A DNA stretch of 64,000 nt from Glycocaulis sp051859565 (lineage in GTDB: Bacteria; Pseudomonadota; Alphaproteobacteria; Caulobacterales; Maricaulaceae), in the NCBI RefSeq assembly GCF_051859565.1, contig NZ_JBHYFK010000001.1:186001-250000 (forward strand), given 5' to 3'. Shown here piece after piece: positions 1 through 7,508 of this stretch (position 1 is the stretch's first letter; each line of letters begins with the position of its first letter). The translations under genes were made by a program, and so were the position numbers. Below the pieces are notes generated by a model. That model was not told the DNA's origin and searched no databases. It saw nothing but the letters and a program-made list of their open reading frames with translations.

Positions 1-3
1 CCC

Positions 4-753
4 CTACCGCCGCCCTCTCCGCCGTGACGAGAACATGTCGTCATCCAGCACGAACAGGCGCGGATCGGCGCGCTGACCAAGGCGGACCTCATCGAGCGTC
101 ACCTGCGTGAGCGAGCCCATCCCGTCGACCGCATACCAGCCCAGAAGCGCCACTTCGCCTGCAGGCGCGGCCGGGTCATCGTCGCCAAAGGCGAGCGTAA
201 CGCGGCCCTCGGCCTCGCCTTGCGGATCTTCCAGCGTCACATAGAGCTGATTGTCATAGCGCCCGACCTCCACAATCGCGCCGGAGGATTCCAGCTCCGA
301 AGCCGGTGCGAGCAGCCAGCGCAGGGGCGTGGAGCGGATCGGCGCACGGTCAACCGTTTCCAGCGCGCTATCGGCGATGGCGACAGTGGAGCCATCAGCC
401 ACGATCAGCAGCGGCGAGGGCGCATCATAGGCAAAGCGGACCCGTCCGGGGCGCGACAGGGCAAGATCGCCATCACTGACGGAGCCATCAGGGTTCACCT
501 GCCGGAAACGCGCCTGCAGGGTCTCAACGGCGGCAAAGATTTCCAGCGCGCGGGCGCGCTCCACCGCTTCACCTCGCCCGGCTTGTTCGACAGCCTCAGC
601 CGGCGGCAGGGTTTCAACCTCCTGCGCCTCTTGCGCTTCCTGCACAATGACAAGGCCGGTATCGGCGCTCACATCGAACGCGGCGTTATTGGCGTCCGCC
701 GTGCTCCAGCCGGTGGACAGCGCTGCAAGGGCGGTGGCAAGCGTGGTCAGCAT
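4..753 (-). CDS. lolA: Outer-membrane lipoprotein carrier protein LolA
   Basis: Periplasmic chaperone that takes lipoproteins released by LolCDE and carries them to the outer membrane. The protein has a signal peptide (MLTTLATALAALSTGW), an acidic linker rich in EAQEAQEVE, then the LolA fold with the typical ETLQARFRQ, RPGRVRFAYD and LLIVADG segments. I chose the ATG at 753 because an AAGGAAAGGGA Shine-Dalgarno stretch lies just upstream; the frame stays open further upstream (ATGs at 774 and 843), but those would precede the signal peptide with a polar leader. The stop codon is at the window edge (4-6), so the gene is complete. The linker between signal peptide and LolA core, about 45 residues, is longer than usual. 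Family assignment is firm; the exact start is less so. Confidence 0.88.
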   Translation of the reverse strand: MLTTLATALAALSTGWSTADANNAAFDVSADTGLVIVQEAQEAQEVETLPPAEAVEQAGRGEAVERARALEIFAAVETLQARFRQVNPDGSVSDGDLALSRPGRVRFAYDAPSPLLIVADGSTVAIADSALETVDRAPIRSTPLRWLLAPASELESSGAIVEVGRYDNQLYVTLEDPQGEAEGRVTLAFGDDDPAAPAGEVALLGWYAVDGMGSLTQVTLDEVRLGQRADPRLFVLDDDMFSSRRRGRR

Positions 754-943
754 TTTCAGGTCCCTTTCCTTCATGCCGGGGACAATGACTATGACCCTAT
801 GGCTAAAGGCAAATTGCGGCCCATGAAAGGCGTTTGCGTTCATCTGCGCGACAGCAATTCATAACGTGAAGAGCCTGGCAAAGTGTCATTCGCCGCACCC
901 GCTGTCCTCGCCCGAAGCGCGCCTTTGCCCTATCTTGCGTGCC

Positions 944-1522
944 ATGAAACGCCGCACGGCAATAGAGAACTGGCCGATCGAGGCCCATGGCCGTCCGCTG
1001 CGTCTGGACCATCTGGACGCGCGCGAGGACGTGCTTCTGGACGCCCATGTGCGGCCCAACCGTTCGCTCGGCGGTCCGGCATTCATCGCACTGATGGTGG
1101 CCATTGCCGTCATCAGCTTCACCGCAGGTCTGGCGTTTCTGCTGGCCGGGGCATGGCCGGTGCTGGGCTTTTTCGGGCTGGACGTGCTGATCGTCTGGCT
1201 GGCCTTCCGGCTGAACTATCGCGACGGGCGGCGTCTGGAGCGTATCCATATCACGCCAGATGCCATCCATGTCATGCGCCGCTGGCCCACGGGCTATGAG
1301 ACACTCTACCGCCTGCCGTCGGCCTGGACACGGCTTGTCGTGGACCATGAGGACGATCCGGACGTGCAGCCGCGCCTCACCGCCATGGGCAAGCATGTGC
1401 TGGTCGGCTCAGTCCTCTCGCCGCGCGAACGGCGCGAGCTTGCGAGCGCGATTGGCGAAGCCTTGGATAAGGCGCGCACCAGCCCCGTGGCTCTGGCGCA
1501 AGAAACGGGTGGCGCGGCGTAA
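944..1522 (+). CDS. DUF2244 domain-containing integral membrane protein
   Basis: A 192-residue protein of the alphaproteobacterial DUF2244 family, whose function is not established. A basic/acidic N-terminal part (WPIEAHGRPLRLDHLDAR) is followed by PNRSLGG, two adjacent hydrophobic helices (about residues 45-95) and a soluble C-terminal half with RRWPTGYETLYRLPSAWTR, typical of the family. I start at the ATG at 944 because the family normally begins only 20-30 residues before the PNRSLG segment; an open frame extends up to 866 but shows no family similarity. It lies head-to-head with lolA and 23 bases before the Ada-like gene, so it may be co-transcribed with the latter. Confidence 0.82.
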   Translation: MKRRTAIENWPIEAHGRPLRLDHLDAREDVLLDAHVRPNRSLGGPAFIALMVAIAVISFTAGLAFLLAGAWPVLGFFGLDVLIVWLAFRLNYRDGRRLERIHITPDAIHVMRRWPTGYETLYRLPSAWTRLVVDHEDDPDVQPRLTAMGKHVLVGSVLSPRERRELASAIGEALDKARTSPVALAQETGGAA

Positions 1523-1545
1523 GCGCCAGCGGCACTCTTGGCCCC

Positions 1546-2415
1546 ATGACAGATCTTGCCACCCCTTCAGAAACCCTGCCCGCCCTTGCCCTGCGCGCGA
1601 GCGATTATCCGCGCATCAACGCCGCGCTGGATTTCATCGCCGCCCATTGGGACGAGCAGCCTTCGCTGGAACGCATTGCGCAGGCTGCGGGGCTTTCCCC
1701 GCATCATTTCCAGCGCGTCTTCACACGCTGGACCGGGGCGAGCCCGAAACGCATGATCGCCGCCCTTACCCACGCCAGTGCCCGCCGCCTGATGCGTGAA
1801 GGCGCAAGCGTGCTGGAAGCCGCGCTGGAAACCGGCCTCTCCGGCCCGTCGCGCCTGCATGATGTCTTTATCGCCGAGGAGGCCGTCACGCCCGGCAATG
1901 CCCGCAGCGCTGGTATCGGACTGGAATTTGCCATCGGCCACGCGCCGACCCCCTTTGGCACTGGCGTGTTTCTTATCGCGCCGCGCGGCCTCTCTGCGCT
2001 CGCCTTTGCCGATGCGGGCCGCGAGGCCGAGGCAGAAGCCGATCTGAGATCGCGCTTTCCAGCGGCGGGCTTCACCCTCGATCACGCCGCCGCCGATCAT
2101 TATGCGCAAGCGATATTTGGTGAAGGCGGCACACGGCCGGTCCCGCTCGTGCTCTACGGCACGCCCTGGCGGCGGCAGGTCTGGCGCGCCCTGCTGGCTA
2201 TCCCGCCGGGCGAAACCACCTCTTACGGTGAGATCGCCCGCGATGTCTGCACCGCCAGGGCCAGCCGAGCGGTGGGCGCGGCGGTGGGCGCCAATCCGGT
2301 CAGCTGGCTAATCCCCTGTCACCGTGTACTCGCCAGCGATGGGCGGCTCAATGGCTACCATTGGGGGCTGGAGCGTAAGCGCGCCATGCTCGCCTACGAG
2401 GCCGCAACGCGCTAG
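1546..2415 (+). CDS. Ada-like AraC HTH / methylated-DNA-[protein]-cysteine S-methyltransferase
   Basis: Bifunctional DNA repair protein of the Ada class: an AraC-type helix-turn-helix (residues about 25-110, with LERIAQAAGLSPHHFQRVF) fused to an O6-alkylguanine alkyltransferase domain (about 130-289). The acceptor motif PCHR is present at residues 257-260, so Cys258 should take the alkyl group; the RAVGAAVGANP segment before it is typical. The N-terminal zinc/methyl-phosphotriester domain of E. coli Ada, with its Cys38-type switch, is absent, so the way the activator half senses damage must differ or be lost. alkB sits about 8 kb away. Identity is well supported; whether it regulates genes is inference. 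Confidence 0.9.
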   Translation: MTDLATPSETLPALALRASDYPRINAALDFIAAHWDEQPSLERIAQAAGLSPHHFQRVFTRWTGASPKRMIAALTHASARRLMREGASVLEAALETGLSGPSRLHDVFIAEEAVTPGNARSAGIGLEFAIGHAPTPFGTGVFLIAPRGLSALAFADAGREAEAEADLRSRFPAAGFTLDHAAADHYAQAIFGEGGTRPVPLVLYGTPWRRQVWRALLAIPPGETTSYGEIARDVCTARASRAVGAAVGANPVSWLIPCHRVLASDGRLNGYHWGLERKRAMLAYEAATR

Positions 2416-2425
2416 ATAGCGTGGC

Positions 2426-3052
2426 ATGTATGATTTCTCGCTCCAGCTTCTCCTTGCCGTTTTTGCGGTCTTCATCCTCACGTGTCTGGGCTATGGCCTG
2501 CTGCGCTTGAGGGCGCTGCGTGCCGATGCGGCCGAGGAATATGCCGACCGCACCGCCACCAAGCCGGCAACCGTGCGCGGTGTCAGCGAGGCTGAGTTCA
2601 CCCGCCTCTATGTGAACAGCTTTGCGCCGCGCTGGGCTTTCTATCTCGCTGCAGGGTGTCTGATCGCCATCGTGCTGAGCCCCGTCGCGCTGACCCTTAT
2701 CCCGGCCATCTATGACCAGATCTGGCGGGCCACGGGCGCGCATGACTGGGCAGGCCGTGGCGGTTATGTCTTCATGTTCACGGTATTTTTCGGCGTTGTC
2801 GCCTTCGGCGCTCTGCCTGCCTTCGTGCTGGCCCGCCTGCACCATATCCGTGCGCCCGAACCTTTCACCCACGCGCTTGCCAGCGCGCGCGGCGAACCGA
2901 TTCCGGAAGATACGGGCTGGCGCAGGCGGCCCAAATGGGCGCGCCGGGTACGGCCCGACACAGACGTGGACGCCGATGGCGGCAGCGATACCGGCCGCAA
3001 GGACTCCGCTGATGGCAGTGCAGGCGGTGGTGATGGCGGCGGCAGTGACTAA
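2426..3052 (+). CDS. Membrane protein of unknown function with Gly/Asp-rich tail
   Basis: I do not recognise a family. The 208-residue product has an N-terminal transmembrane helix (residues about 5-27), a soluble segment, two more hydrophobic helices (about 70-95 and 112-137), and a low-complexity polar C-terminus rich in Asp, Gly and Ser (about 175-208). It starts 10 bases after the Ada-like gene ends and runs in the same direction, so it probably shares that transcript, and is followed by the glyoxalase gene after 35 bases. The codon pattern and G+C match its neighbours. Function unknown. Confidence 0.72.
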   Translation: MYDFSLQLLLAVFAVFILTCLGYGLLRLRALRADAAEEYADRTATKPATVRGVSEAEFTRLYVNSFAPRWAFYLAAGCLIAIVLSPVALTLIPAIYDQIWRATGAHDWAGRGGYVFMFTVFFGVVAFGALPAFVLARLHHIRAPEPFTHALASARGEPIPEDTGWRRRPKWARRVRPDTDVDADGGSDTGRKDSADGSAGGGDGGGSD

Positions 3053-3087
3053 CTCTCAGGCCTGACAGGCAGCAAGAGGAACTGGAT

Positions 3088-3552
3088 ATGCGATACCTCC
3101 ACACCATGGTGCGCGTCAGCGATGTGGACGCGAGCCTGCGCTTTTACTGCGAGGGGCTGGGCCTCAGGGAAGTGCGCCGGATGGACAGCGAGAAGGGCCG
3201 CTTCACGCTGATTTTCCTGTGCTCGCCCGATGACATAGCCGCCGCAGGCGGGGTACCGGAGAGCGGTTCGCTGCCTGCGGGTCTGCCTTGCATCGAGCTT
3301 ACCCATAACTGGGATCCGGAAACCTATTCAGGCGGGCGCAATTTCGGCCATCTCGCCTACCGGGTGAAGGATATCTACGCCCTGTGCGCGCGCCTGCAGG
3401 GTATGGGCTATACGATCAACCGCCCGCCGCGCGACGGCCACATGGCCTTTGTCCGTTCTCCCGATAATATTTCGGTCGAGCTGCTGCAGGAGGGTGAAAG
3501 CCTGCCCGCGAAAGAGCCCTGGGCCAGCATGGAAAACACCGGAAACTGGTAA
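3088..3552 (+). CDS. gloA: Lactoylglutathione lyase (glyoxalase I), VOC family
   Basis: Converts the hemithioacetal of methylglyoxal and glutathione to S-lactoylglutathione in the cytoplasm. The two beta-alpha-beta-beta-beta modules are visible, with the expected metal ligands His5 (RYLHTMVRV), Glu70 (CIELTHNW), His88 (FGHLAYRV) and Glu131 (ISVELLQ). The length of 154 residues is normal for a proteobacterial GloA. An AGGAA ribosome-binding site lies upstream of the ATG at 3088. The first 90 residues and both metal-binding pairs fit GloA better than other VOC enzymes such as dioxygenases. No gloB is in the window. Confidence 0.88.
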   Translation: MRYLHTMVRVSDVDASLRFYCEGLGLREVRRMDSEKGRFTLIFLCSPDDIAAAGGVPESGSLPAGLPCIELTHNWDPETYSGGRNFGHLAYRVKDIYALCARLQGMGYTINRPPRDGHMAFVRSPDNISVELLQEGESLPAKEPWASMENTGNW

Positions 3553-3595
3553 GACCCAGCTCGCCCTTCGCCAACATTTTATCTGGACAGGATTC

Positions 3596-4984
3596 ATGAT
3601 TCGACCCTTCAGCCTGCCGTGGCTGGCAGTCCTTGGCCTTGCCGCTGCGTGTGCAGCCCAGCCCGCCACTCCGGCCTATGAGGGGTTTGCGCCCTGCGCG
3701 GATGCCGGTGACTATCCCGCGCTCGCTGACAGCCTGTGCCGGGTGGAGAGCGTGCCGCTGCACCCGCTGCACGAAGGCGATGAGAGCACGATAGAGCTCT
3801 TCGTCCGCCTCTTCCCCGAAAGGGATCTGCACGCGCGGCGCGGCGCAGTCTGGCTGATCGCGGGGGGACCGGGCGAGTCCGGTGCGTCCTTCTACCCCTT
3901 CCTTGATGAGTTCCGCACCGCCTTCCCCGGCTATGACCTTGTCATCCCGGATCATCGCGGGACGGGCTATTCTGCCAAGCTCTGCCCGGATCAGGAATCG
4001 CCGCAAAGCGCCGATGGTATCGCGCTCGCCGGGGAGGAGTGGGGTCCGTGCATTGGCCAGATGTTTGCCGATCCCGGCCGCGTTCACGGCTTCACCATCA
4101 CCAATGCCGCCCATGACCTGTCATCCCTGATCGGCCGCCACAGGGAGCCGGGCGAGGTCCTCGTCTATGCGGTGTCCTACGGAACCCAGCTTGCCTTGCG
4201 GATGATGCAGGCCGCCCCGGTGGCGCTCGACGGGCTGGTGCTGGACGGCCTTGTTCCCGCCGAAGGTGCGGCTGGCGCTGATCTTTCCCGGCGGACGGCG
4301 ATTGTCGATGCGGTGGGCCGTGATCAGCTGACAGATGACGAATTGGCGGCCTATGCCCGGGTCCTGCACGAAGACTCCGCATCGGCCAGCTGGGCCGGGA
4401 GTGTGCCGGGCGGTGATCTGCGCCGCTTCATGGGCGCTTTGCTGAACTTCCCGACGCTGCGGGAGCGCATTCCGGCGCTGATCGACACGCTGGGGCGCGG
4501 CGAGACCGGGCTTCTGGACAACACGGCCGCAGAACTGGAAGGGCTGCTGGCAACGCTGAACGCCTATCCCCAGTCGCCGCCATCCTTGCCGCTGGTCATG
4601 CTGATAAGCGGTTCGGAGAACAATGAGCGCCGGGACCTGACCGCTGACACGGTGGCGGCAGAGGCGGCAGATGCCCTGTTTACCAGCCCGCTTCCCGGCC
4701 TGCTGGTCGGCATACCCGCGCCGTTATATGAGCGCGACGCATACTTTGGCGGCGGGCCAGCCAGCCTGCCGCGCACCCTCATCATCCACGGCACGCATGA
4801 CCCAAATACGCCGTATGAGGGCGCCCGCGCGCACGCTGGCATGCTGGCGCAGGCCGGTGAGGTAAGCTTCACCACCGTCGAGGGTGCGGCCCATTTCCTG
4901 CCCTTCGTTGCGCCCTCCTGCTTTGTCCAGGCGGTTTCGGCTTTCGTGGCAGGAGAACAGGCGCCGGACACATGCCGTCCCTGA
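3596..4984 (+). CDS. Alpha/beta hydrolase with TAP-like C-terminal domain (S33-type peptidase homologue)
   Basis: A secreted or lipid-anchored alpha/beta hydrolase of about 462 residues related to tripeptidyl aminopeptidases. An N-terminal hydrophobic signal ends at LAAAC (Cys19), which could be a lipobox although Ala rather than Leu is at -3. The oxyanion loop GGPGESG (90-96), the nucleophile elbow AVSYGTQ (Ser194), the acid in HGTHDPNTP and the histidine in EGAAHFLPF complete a catalytic triad. The C-terminal part (LPRTLIIHGTHDP onward) is the TAP-like domain. I use the ATG at 3596, which opens the signal peptide; an upstream open frame overlaps gloA. Its substrate cannot be read from sequence; peptidase or esterase activity are both possible. 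Confidence 0.85.
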   Translation: MIRPFSLPWLAVLGLAAACAAQPATPAYEGFAPCADAGDYPALADSLCRVESVPLHPLHEGDESTIELFVRLFPERDLHARRGAVWLIAGGPGESGASFYPFLDEFRTAFPGYDLVIPDHRGTGYSAKLCPDQESPQSADGIALAGEEWGPCIGQMFADPGRVHGFTITNAAHDLSSLIGRHREPGEVLVYAVSYGTQLALRMMQAAPVALDGLVLDGLVPAEGAAGADLSRRTAIVDAVGRDQLTDDELAAYARVLHEDSASASWAGSVPGGDLRRFMGALLNFPTLRERIPALIDTLGRGETGLLDNTAAELEGLLATLNAYPQSPPSLPLVMLISGSENNERRDLTADTVAAEAADALFTSPLPGLLVGIPAPLYERDAYFGGGPASLPRTLIIHGTHDPNTPYEGARAHAGMLAQAGEVSFTTVEGAAHFLPFVAPSCFVQAVSAFVAGEQAPDTCRP

Positions 4985-5002
4985 CAGGGCGTGGGTAAGA
5001 TT

Positions 5003-5011
5003 TTATCCACA
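5003..5011 (+). promoter_or_regulatory. Perfect DnaA box
   Basis: TTATCCACA, identical to the classical high-affinity DnaA box, lies 5 bases before the -35 element of the promoter for the small HTH gene at 5070. A single isolated box is more likely to be regulatory than part of an origin. Chance occurrence in a high-G+C genome is possible but low. Confidence 0.5.
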
Positions 5012-5016
5012 ATCCC

Positions 5017-5045
5017 TTGACTTTGGTTAATGTTCCGCTTATGTT
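5017..5045 (+). promoter_or_regulatory. Sigma70-type promoter of the small HTH gene
   Basis: TTGACT (5017-5022) and TATGTT (5040-5045) are separated by 17 bases, a near-consensus housekeeping promoter in an otherwise G+C-rich region. Transcription would begin around 5052, leaving a leader of about 18 bases before the ATG at 5070, with AGGAG at 5058-5062. Confidence 0.6.
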
Positions 5046-5046
5046 C
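5032..5046 (+). promoter_or_regulatory. LexA (SOS) box, alphaproteobacterial GTTC-N7-GTTC type
   Basis: GTTC at 5032-5035 and GTTC at 5043-5046 are separated by exactly seven bases, the direct-repeat operator known for LexA in Alphaproteobacteria such as Caulobacter and Rhodobacter. It overlaps the -10 element, the ideal place for a repressor. The match is by motif only. Confidence 0.6.
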
Positions 5047-5069
5047 TAGATATGAACAGGAGCGGTGCC

Positions 5070-5387
5070 ATGAGCTATGCATCGAAATTGAAAGCAAGCG
5101 GCGGCGGTTATGTCCGCAATGCGGGCAAGCGCTGGCGTTATGAGGATGAGCGTGAACTGCGCGATCTGGCCCGGCGCGGCGTGCCGCTGCAGCGCATTTC
5201 GCTAAAGCTCGGCCGGCCCGAAGGCGCGATCCGCGCCAAGGCGTCTGCCCTGCATCTTGATCTGGTGGAAGCACCCGAGAGTGTCCCTGTTGCCAGACCA
5301 GCGCTGAAGCCTCGCCGGCTGCAGGCGGGCCCGGCGAACATCGCCCCCTTCGCCCGCGAGGCGCGCCAGCTGGAACTCTTCAACTGA
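5070..5387 (+). CDS. Small basic helix-turn-helix (SANT/GcrA-like) protein, probably SOS-regulated
   Basis: A 105-residue basic protein. Residues about 20-62 form a predicted three-helix DNA-binding unit: a Trp near the start, EDERELRDLARRG, then LQRISLKLGRP and GAIRAKASALHL. This pattern is shared by Myb/SANT-like domains and by the cell-cycle regulator GcrA. The C-terminal half is Pro/Arg/Ala-rich and probably disordered. I choose the ATG at 5070, not the one at 5052, because AGGAG stands 7 bases before it and the promoter would start transcription at about 5052. The promoter carries a DnaA box and a LexA-type box, which suggests a role tied to replication or DNA damage. It is convergent with the HMG-CoA reductase gene. 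I do not know a characterised homologue. Confidence 0.72.
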   Translation: MSYASKLKASGGGYVRNAGKRWRYEDERELRDLARRGVPLQRISLKLGRPEGAIRAKASALHLDLVEAPESVPVARPALKPRRLQAGPANIAPFAREARQLELFN

Positions 5388-5413
5388 TCGGCTGATCTGT
5401 ACCCCGCACCAGG

Positions 5414-6604
5414 TCAGCGATTGCGGCCGAGCCGGTCGTGGCTCTCCACCCAGTCCCCCGCCACGACCGCGCTCGCCAGCGATATTTCGCCCGCCAGCAC
5501 GGTAGCCGCACATATCTCGATAAAGCGCCCGACCTTGCCCTTGCCCCGGCAGCCCAGAATATCCAGGCACTCGCCTTGTGTGGGCAGCTGCGTGCCCCCG
5601 CCAAATGTCGCGACGATCAGGGCAGGAAGCGTGATCGACCAGTAATAGGTCTCGCCATCATCCTCCAGCCGCACAAAGGTCATGGCGGTATGGGACTCGG
5701 CGATATTGGCCGCATCCTGCCCGCAGGCGATGAAGAGCGCGGCCAGGCCATTGGCGGCATGCATGCCGTTATTGGCGCTGCCCGCCATCACCGAGCCGGC
5801 AAAGGAGTTGAGCCGGGCGCGGAAAAGATCGGCTGCGGCCACGCCCGCCCGCTCTCGCAATACCCGGTCCGGGATGCGCGCCTCCGCTATCACCCGCGCC
5901 CCGCGCGAATGCAGAACGTTGAGCTGGGAGTGCTTCTTGTCGGTATCCATCGCGCCCGAAAGAGTATAGCGCGCGCCGCCCGGATAGTTGGCCGCTATCC
6001 ATTCGCACGCCGCCAGCGTGGCCTTTCCGCTCATATTCTGCCCGGCCGCGTCGCCTGTCTCATAGTTGAAGCGCAAATGGAGCATCGGGCCCACCGAGTA
6101 GCGCTCGATATGGGAGAGTTTGGCCACTGACGATGTAGATTCTGCGGCAGTGCGGATGCCGTCCAGATTCCCGTCCACCCATTTCGCGAACGATCGTGCA
6201 CCGCGCGCATCGCTGAAGTGAAAAACGGGCGCGCGTTGCATGAAGCGCTCATGGATGGTGGTCTTCACCCCACCCGCTTCGGTCAGGATACGCATGCCCC
6301 GGTTATAGCTGGCAACCAGCGTTCCCTCGGTTGTCGCCAGCGGCACATAGACGTCTTCGCTCACGTGCTCGCCATTGATACGCAAGGGTCCGGCCAGACC
6401 GATGGGCACCTGGGCCACGCCGATGAAATTTTCGATATTCCCGGCAGTCACACCGGGGTCGAAGGAGAATGACCCGACATGCTCCAGCGGCAGGCCCGTA
6501 CGCTCGGTCAGAAACGCCCTTCGCATACGCGCCGCATCATGCGTATGATCGTTCGTTTTATCGCGAGGCACCGGCGCGCGGGTATCATTGCGGCGGTCAG
6601 TCAT
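5414..6604 (-). CDS. Hydroxymethylglutaryl-CoA reductase, class I type
   Basis: Predicted NADPH-dependent reductase of HMG-CoA to mevalonate. The catalytic parts of the catalytic domain are present: ENFIGVAQVPIGLAGPL (58-74), the ATTEG loop with Glu93, ETGDAAGQNM (182-191), the lysine in DTDKKHSQLN (Lys223/224), Asp297 in IACGQDAAN, GGGTQLPTQ, and the C-terminal SHDRLGRNR with His389. The ATTEGTLVAS and GDAAGQNM signatures match the class I enzymes of eukaryotes, archaea and some bacteria rather than class II (Pseudomonas mevalonii). At 396 residues it is a soluble, catalytic-domain-only enzyme with no membrane anchor. No other mevalonate-pathway gene is in the window. It starts 47 bases after rph and may be read from that transcript. 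Family is clear; physiological substrate is inferred. Confidence 0.9.
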   Translation of the reverse strand: MTDRRNDTRAPVPRDKTNDHTHDAARMRRAFLTERTGLPLEHVGSFSFDPGVTAGNIENFIGVAQVPIGLAGPLRINGEHVSEDVYVPLATTEGTLVASYNRGMRILTEAGGVKTTIHERFMQRAPVFHFSDARGARSFAKWVDGNLDGIRTAAESTSSVAKLSHIERYSVGPMLHLRFNYETGDAAGQNMSGKATLAACEWIAANYPGGARYTLSGAMDTDKKHSQLNVLHSRGARVIAEARIPDRVLRERAGVAAADLFRARLNSFAGSVMAGSANNGMHAANGLAALFIACGQDAANIAESHTAMTFVRLEDDGETYYWSITLPALIVATFGGGTQLPTQGECLDILGCRGKGKVGRFIEICAATVLAGEISLASAVVAGDWVESHDRLGRNR

Positions 6605-6651
6605 GGCGTCTCTCCCTGTCTGCCCTGCGCCTCGCCTGCCCGCATTTCTGT

Positions 6652-7374
6652 CTAGCGGCGCGTCTGCAGGGCGGCGGTCTGAAGCGTTGCCAGTTCGCCA
6701 ATGCCCTTGCGCGCCAGTGCAAAGAGCGCGTCGAACTCTTCGGGCTTCATGGGATCAGTTTCAGCCGTTGCCTGTATTTCGACAACCCCGCCATTGGCGG
6801 TCAGCACGAAATTGGCGTCCGCGTCCGCCGTGCTGTCTTCCTCATACTCAAGGTCGAGGCGTGCTTCGCCCTTGATGATGCCCGCGGAGACCGCAGCGAC
6901 TTGCCCGGTAATGGGGTCGGTTTTTAAAAGGCCTTCCTCCATCAGATAGAGGCAGGCCGATTTCAGGGCGATCCATGCGCCGGTAATGGCCGCCGTGCGC
7001 GTGCCGCCATCGGCCTGCAGCACGTCGCAATCGACGATGATCTGGCGTTCGCCGAGCGCTTTGAGATCGACAACCGCCCGCAAGGAGCGTCCGATCAGGC
7101 GCTGGATTTCCTGCGTGCGGCCCGAAGGCTTGCCACTGGTCACTTCGCGGCGCGTGCGTTGATGGGTGGCGCGCGGCAGCATGGCGTATTCAGCCGTCAC
7201 CCAGCCCTGTCCCCGTCCGCGCAGCCAGGGCGGTGTGGTCTCCTCCACGCTCGCCGCGCAAAGAACGCGCGTATTGCCAAACACAGCCAGGCAGGAGCCT
7301 TCCGCGTAGGGCGCGGCGCCCAGCTCGAAATGGACCACGCGCAGGGCGTCGGCGGGGCGGTTATCAGGGCGCAT
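6652..7374 (-). CDS. rph: Ribonuclease PH
   Basis: Phosphorolytic 3'-to-5' exoribonuclease that trims tRNA 3' ends. The 240-residue protein shows the family's MRPDNRPAD start, VLCAASVEE, the RGRGQGWVTAEYAMLPRAT basic/active-site stretch, the RTQEIQRLIGRSLRA phosphate-binding region, and the DCDVLQADGGTRTA motif. GGAGAG stands about 7 bases upstream of the ATG. It is divergent from hrcA, a common alphaproteobacterial arrangement. Confidence 0.95.
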   Translation of the reverse strand: MRPDNRPADALRVVHFELGAAPYAEGSCLAVFGNTRVLCAASVEETTPPWLRGRGQGWVTAEYAMLPRATHQRTRREVTSGKPSGRTQEIQRLIGRSLRAVVDLKALGERQIIVDCDVLQADGGTRTAAITGAWIALKSACLYLMEEGLLKTDPITGQVAAVSAGIIKGEARLDLEYEEDSTADADANFVLTANGGVVEIQATAETDPMKPEEFDALFALARKGIGELATLQTAALQTRR

Positions 7375-7508
7375 AGTGTCTCTCCGGATTGATCTCTTCT
7401 GCCGACCTAGCCCGAATGCCGCCGGGATGAAAGCGGGTCGGGCCGGTCGCGGGCATGAACCACGAGGCCATTGCAGCGCGCACGTGGCTCGCTTAACTGA
7501 TTGTCATC

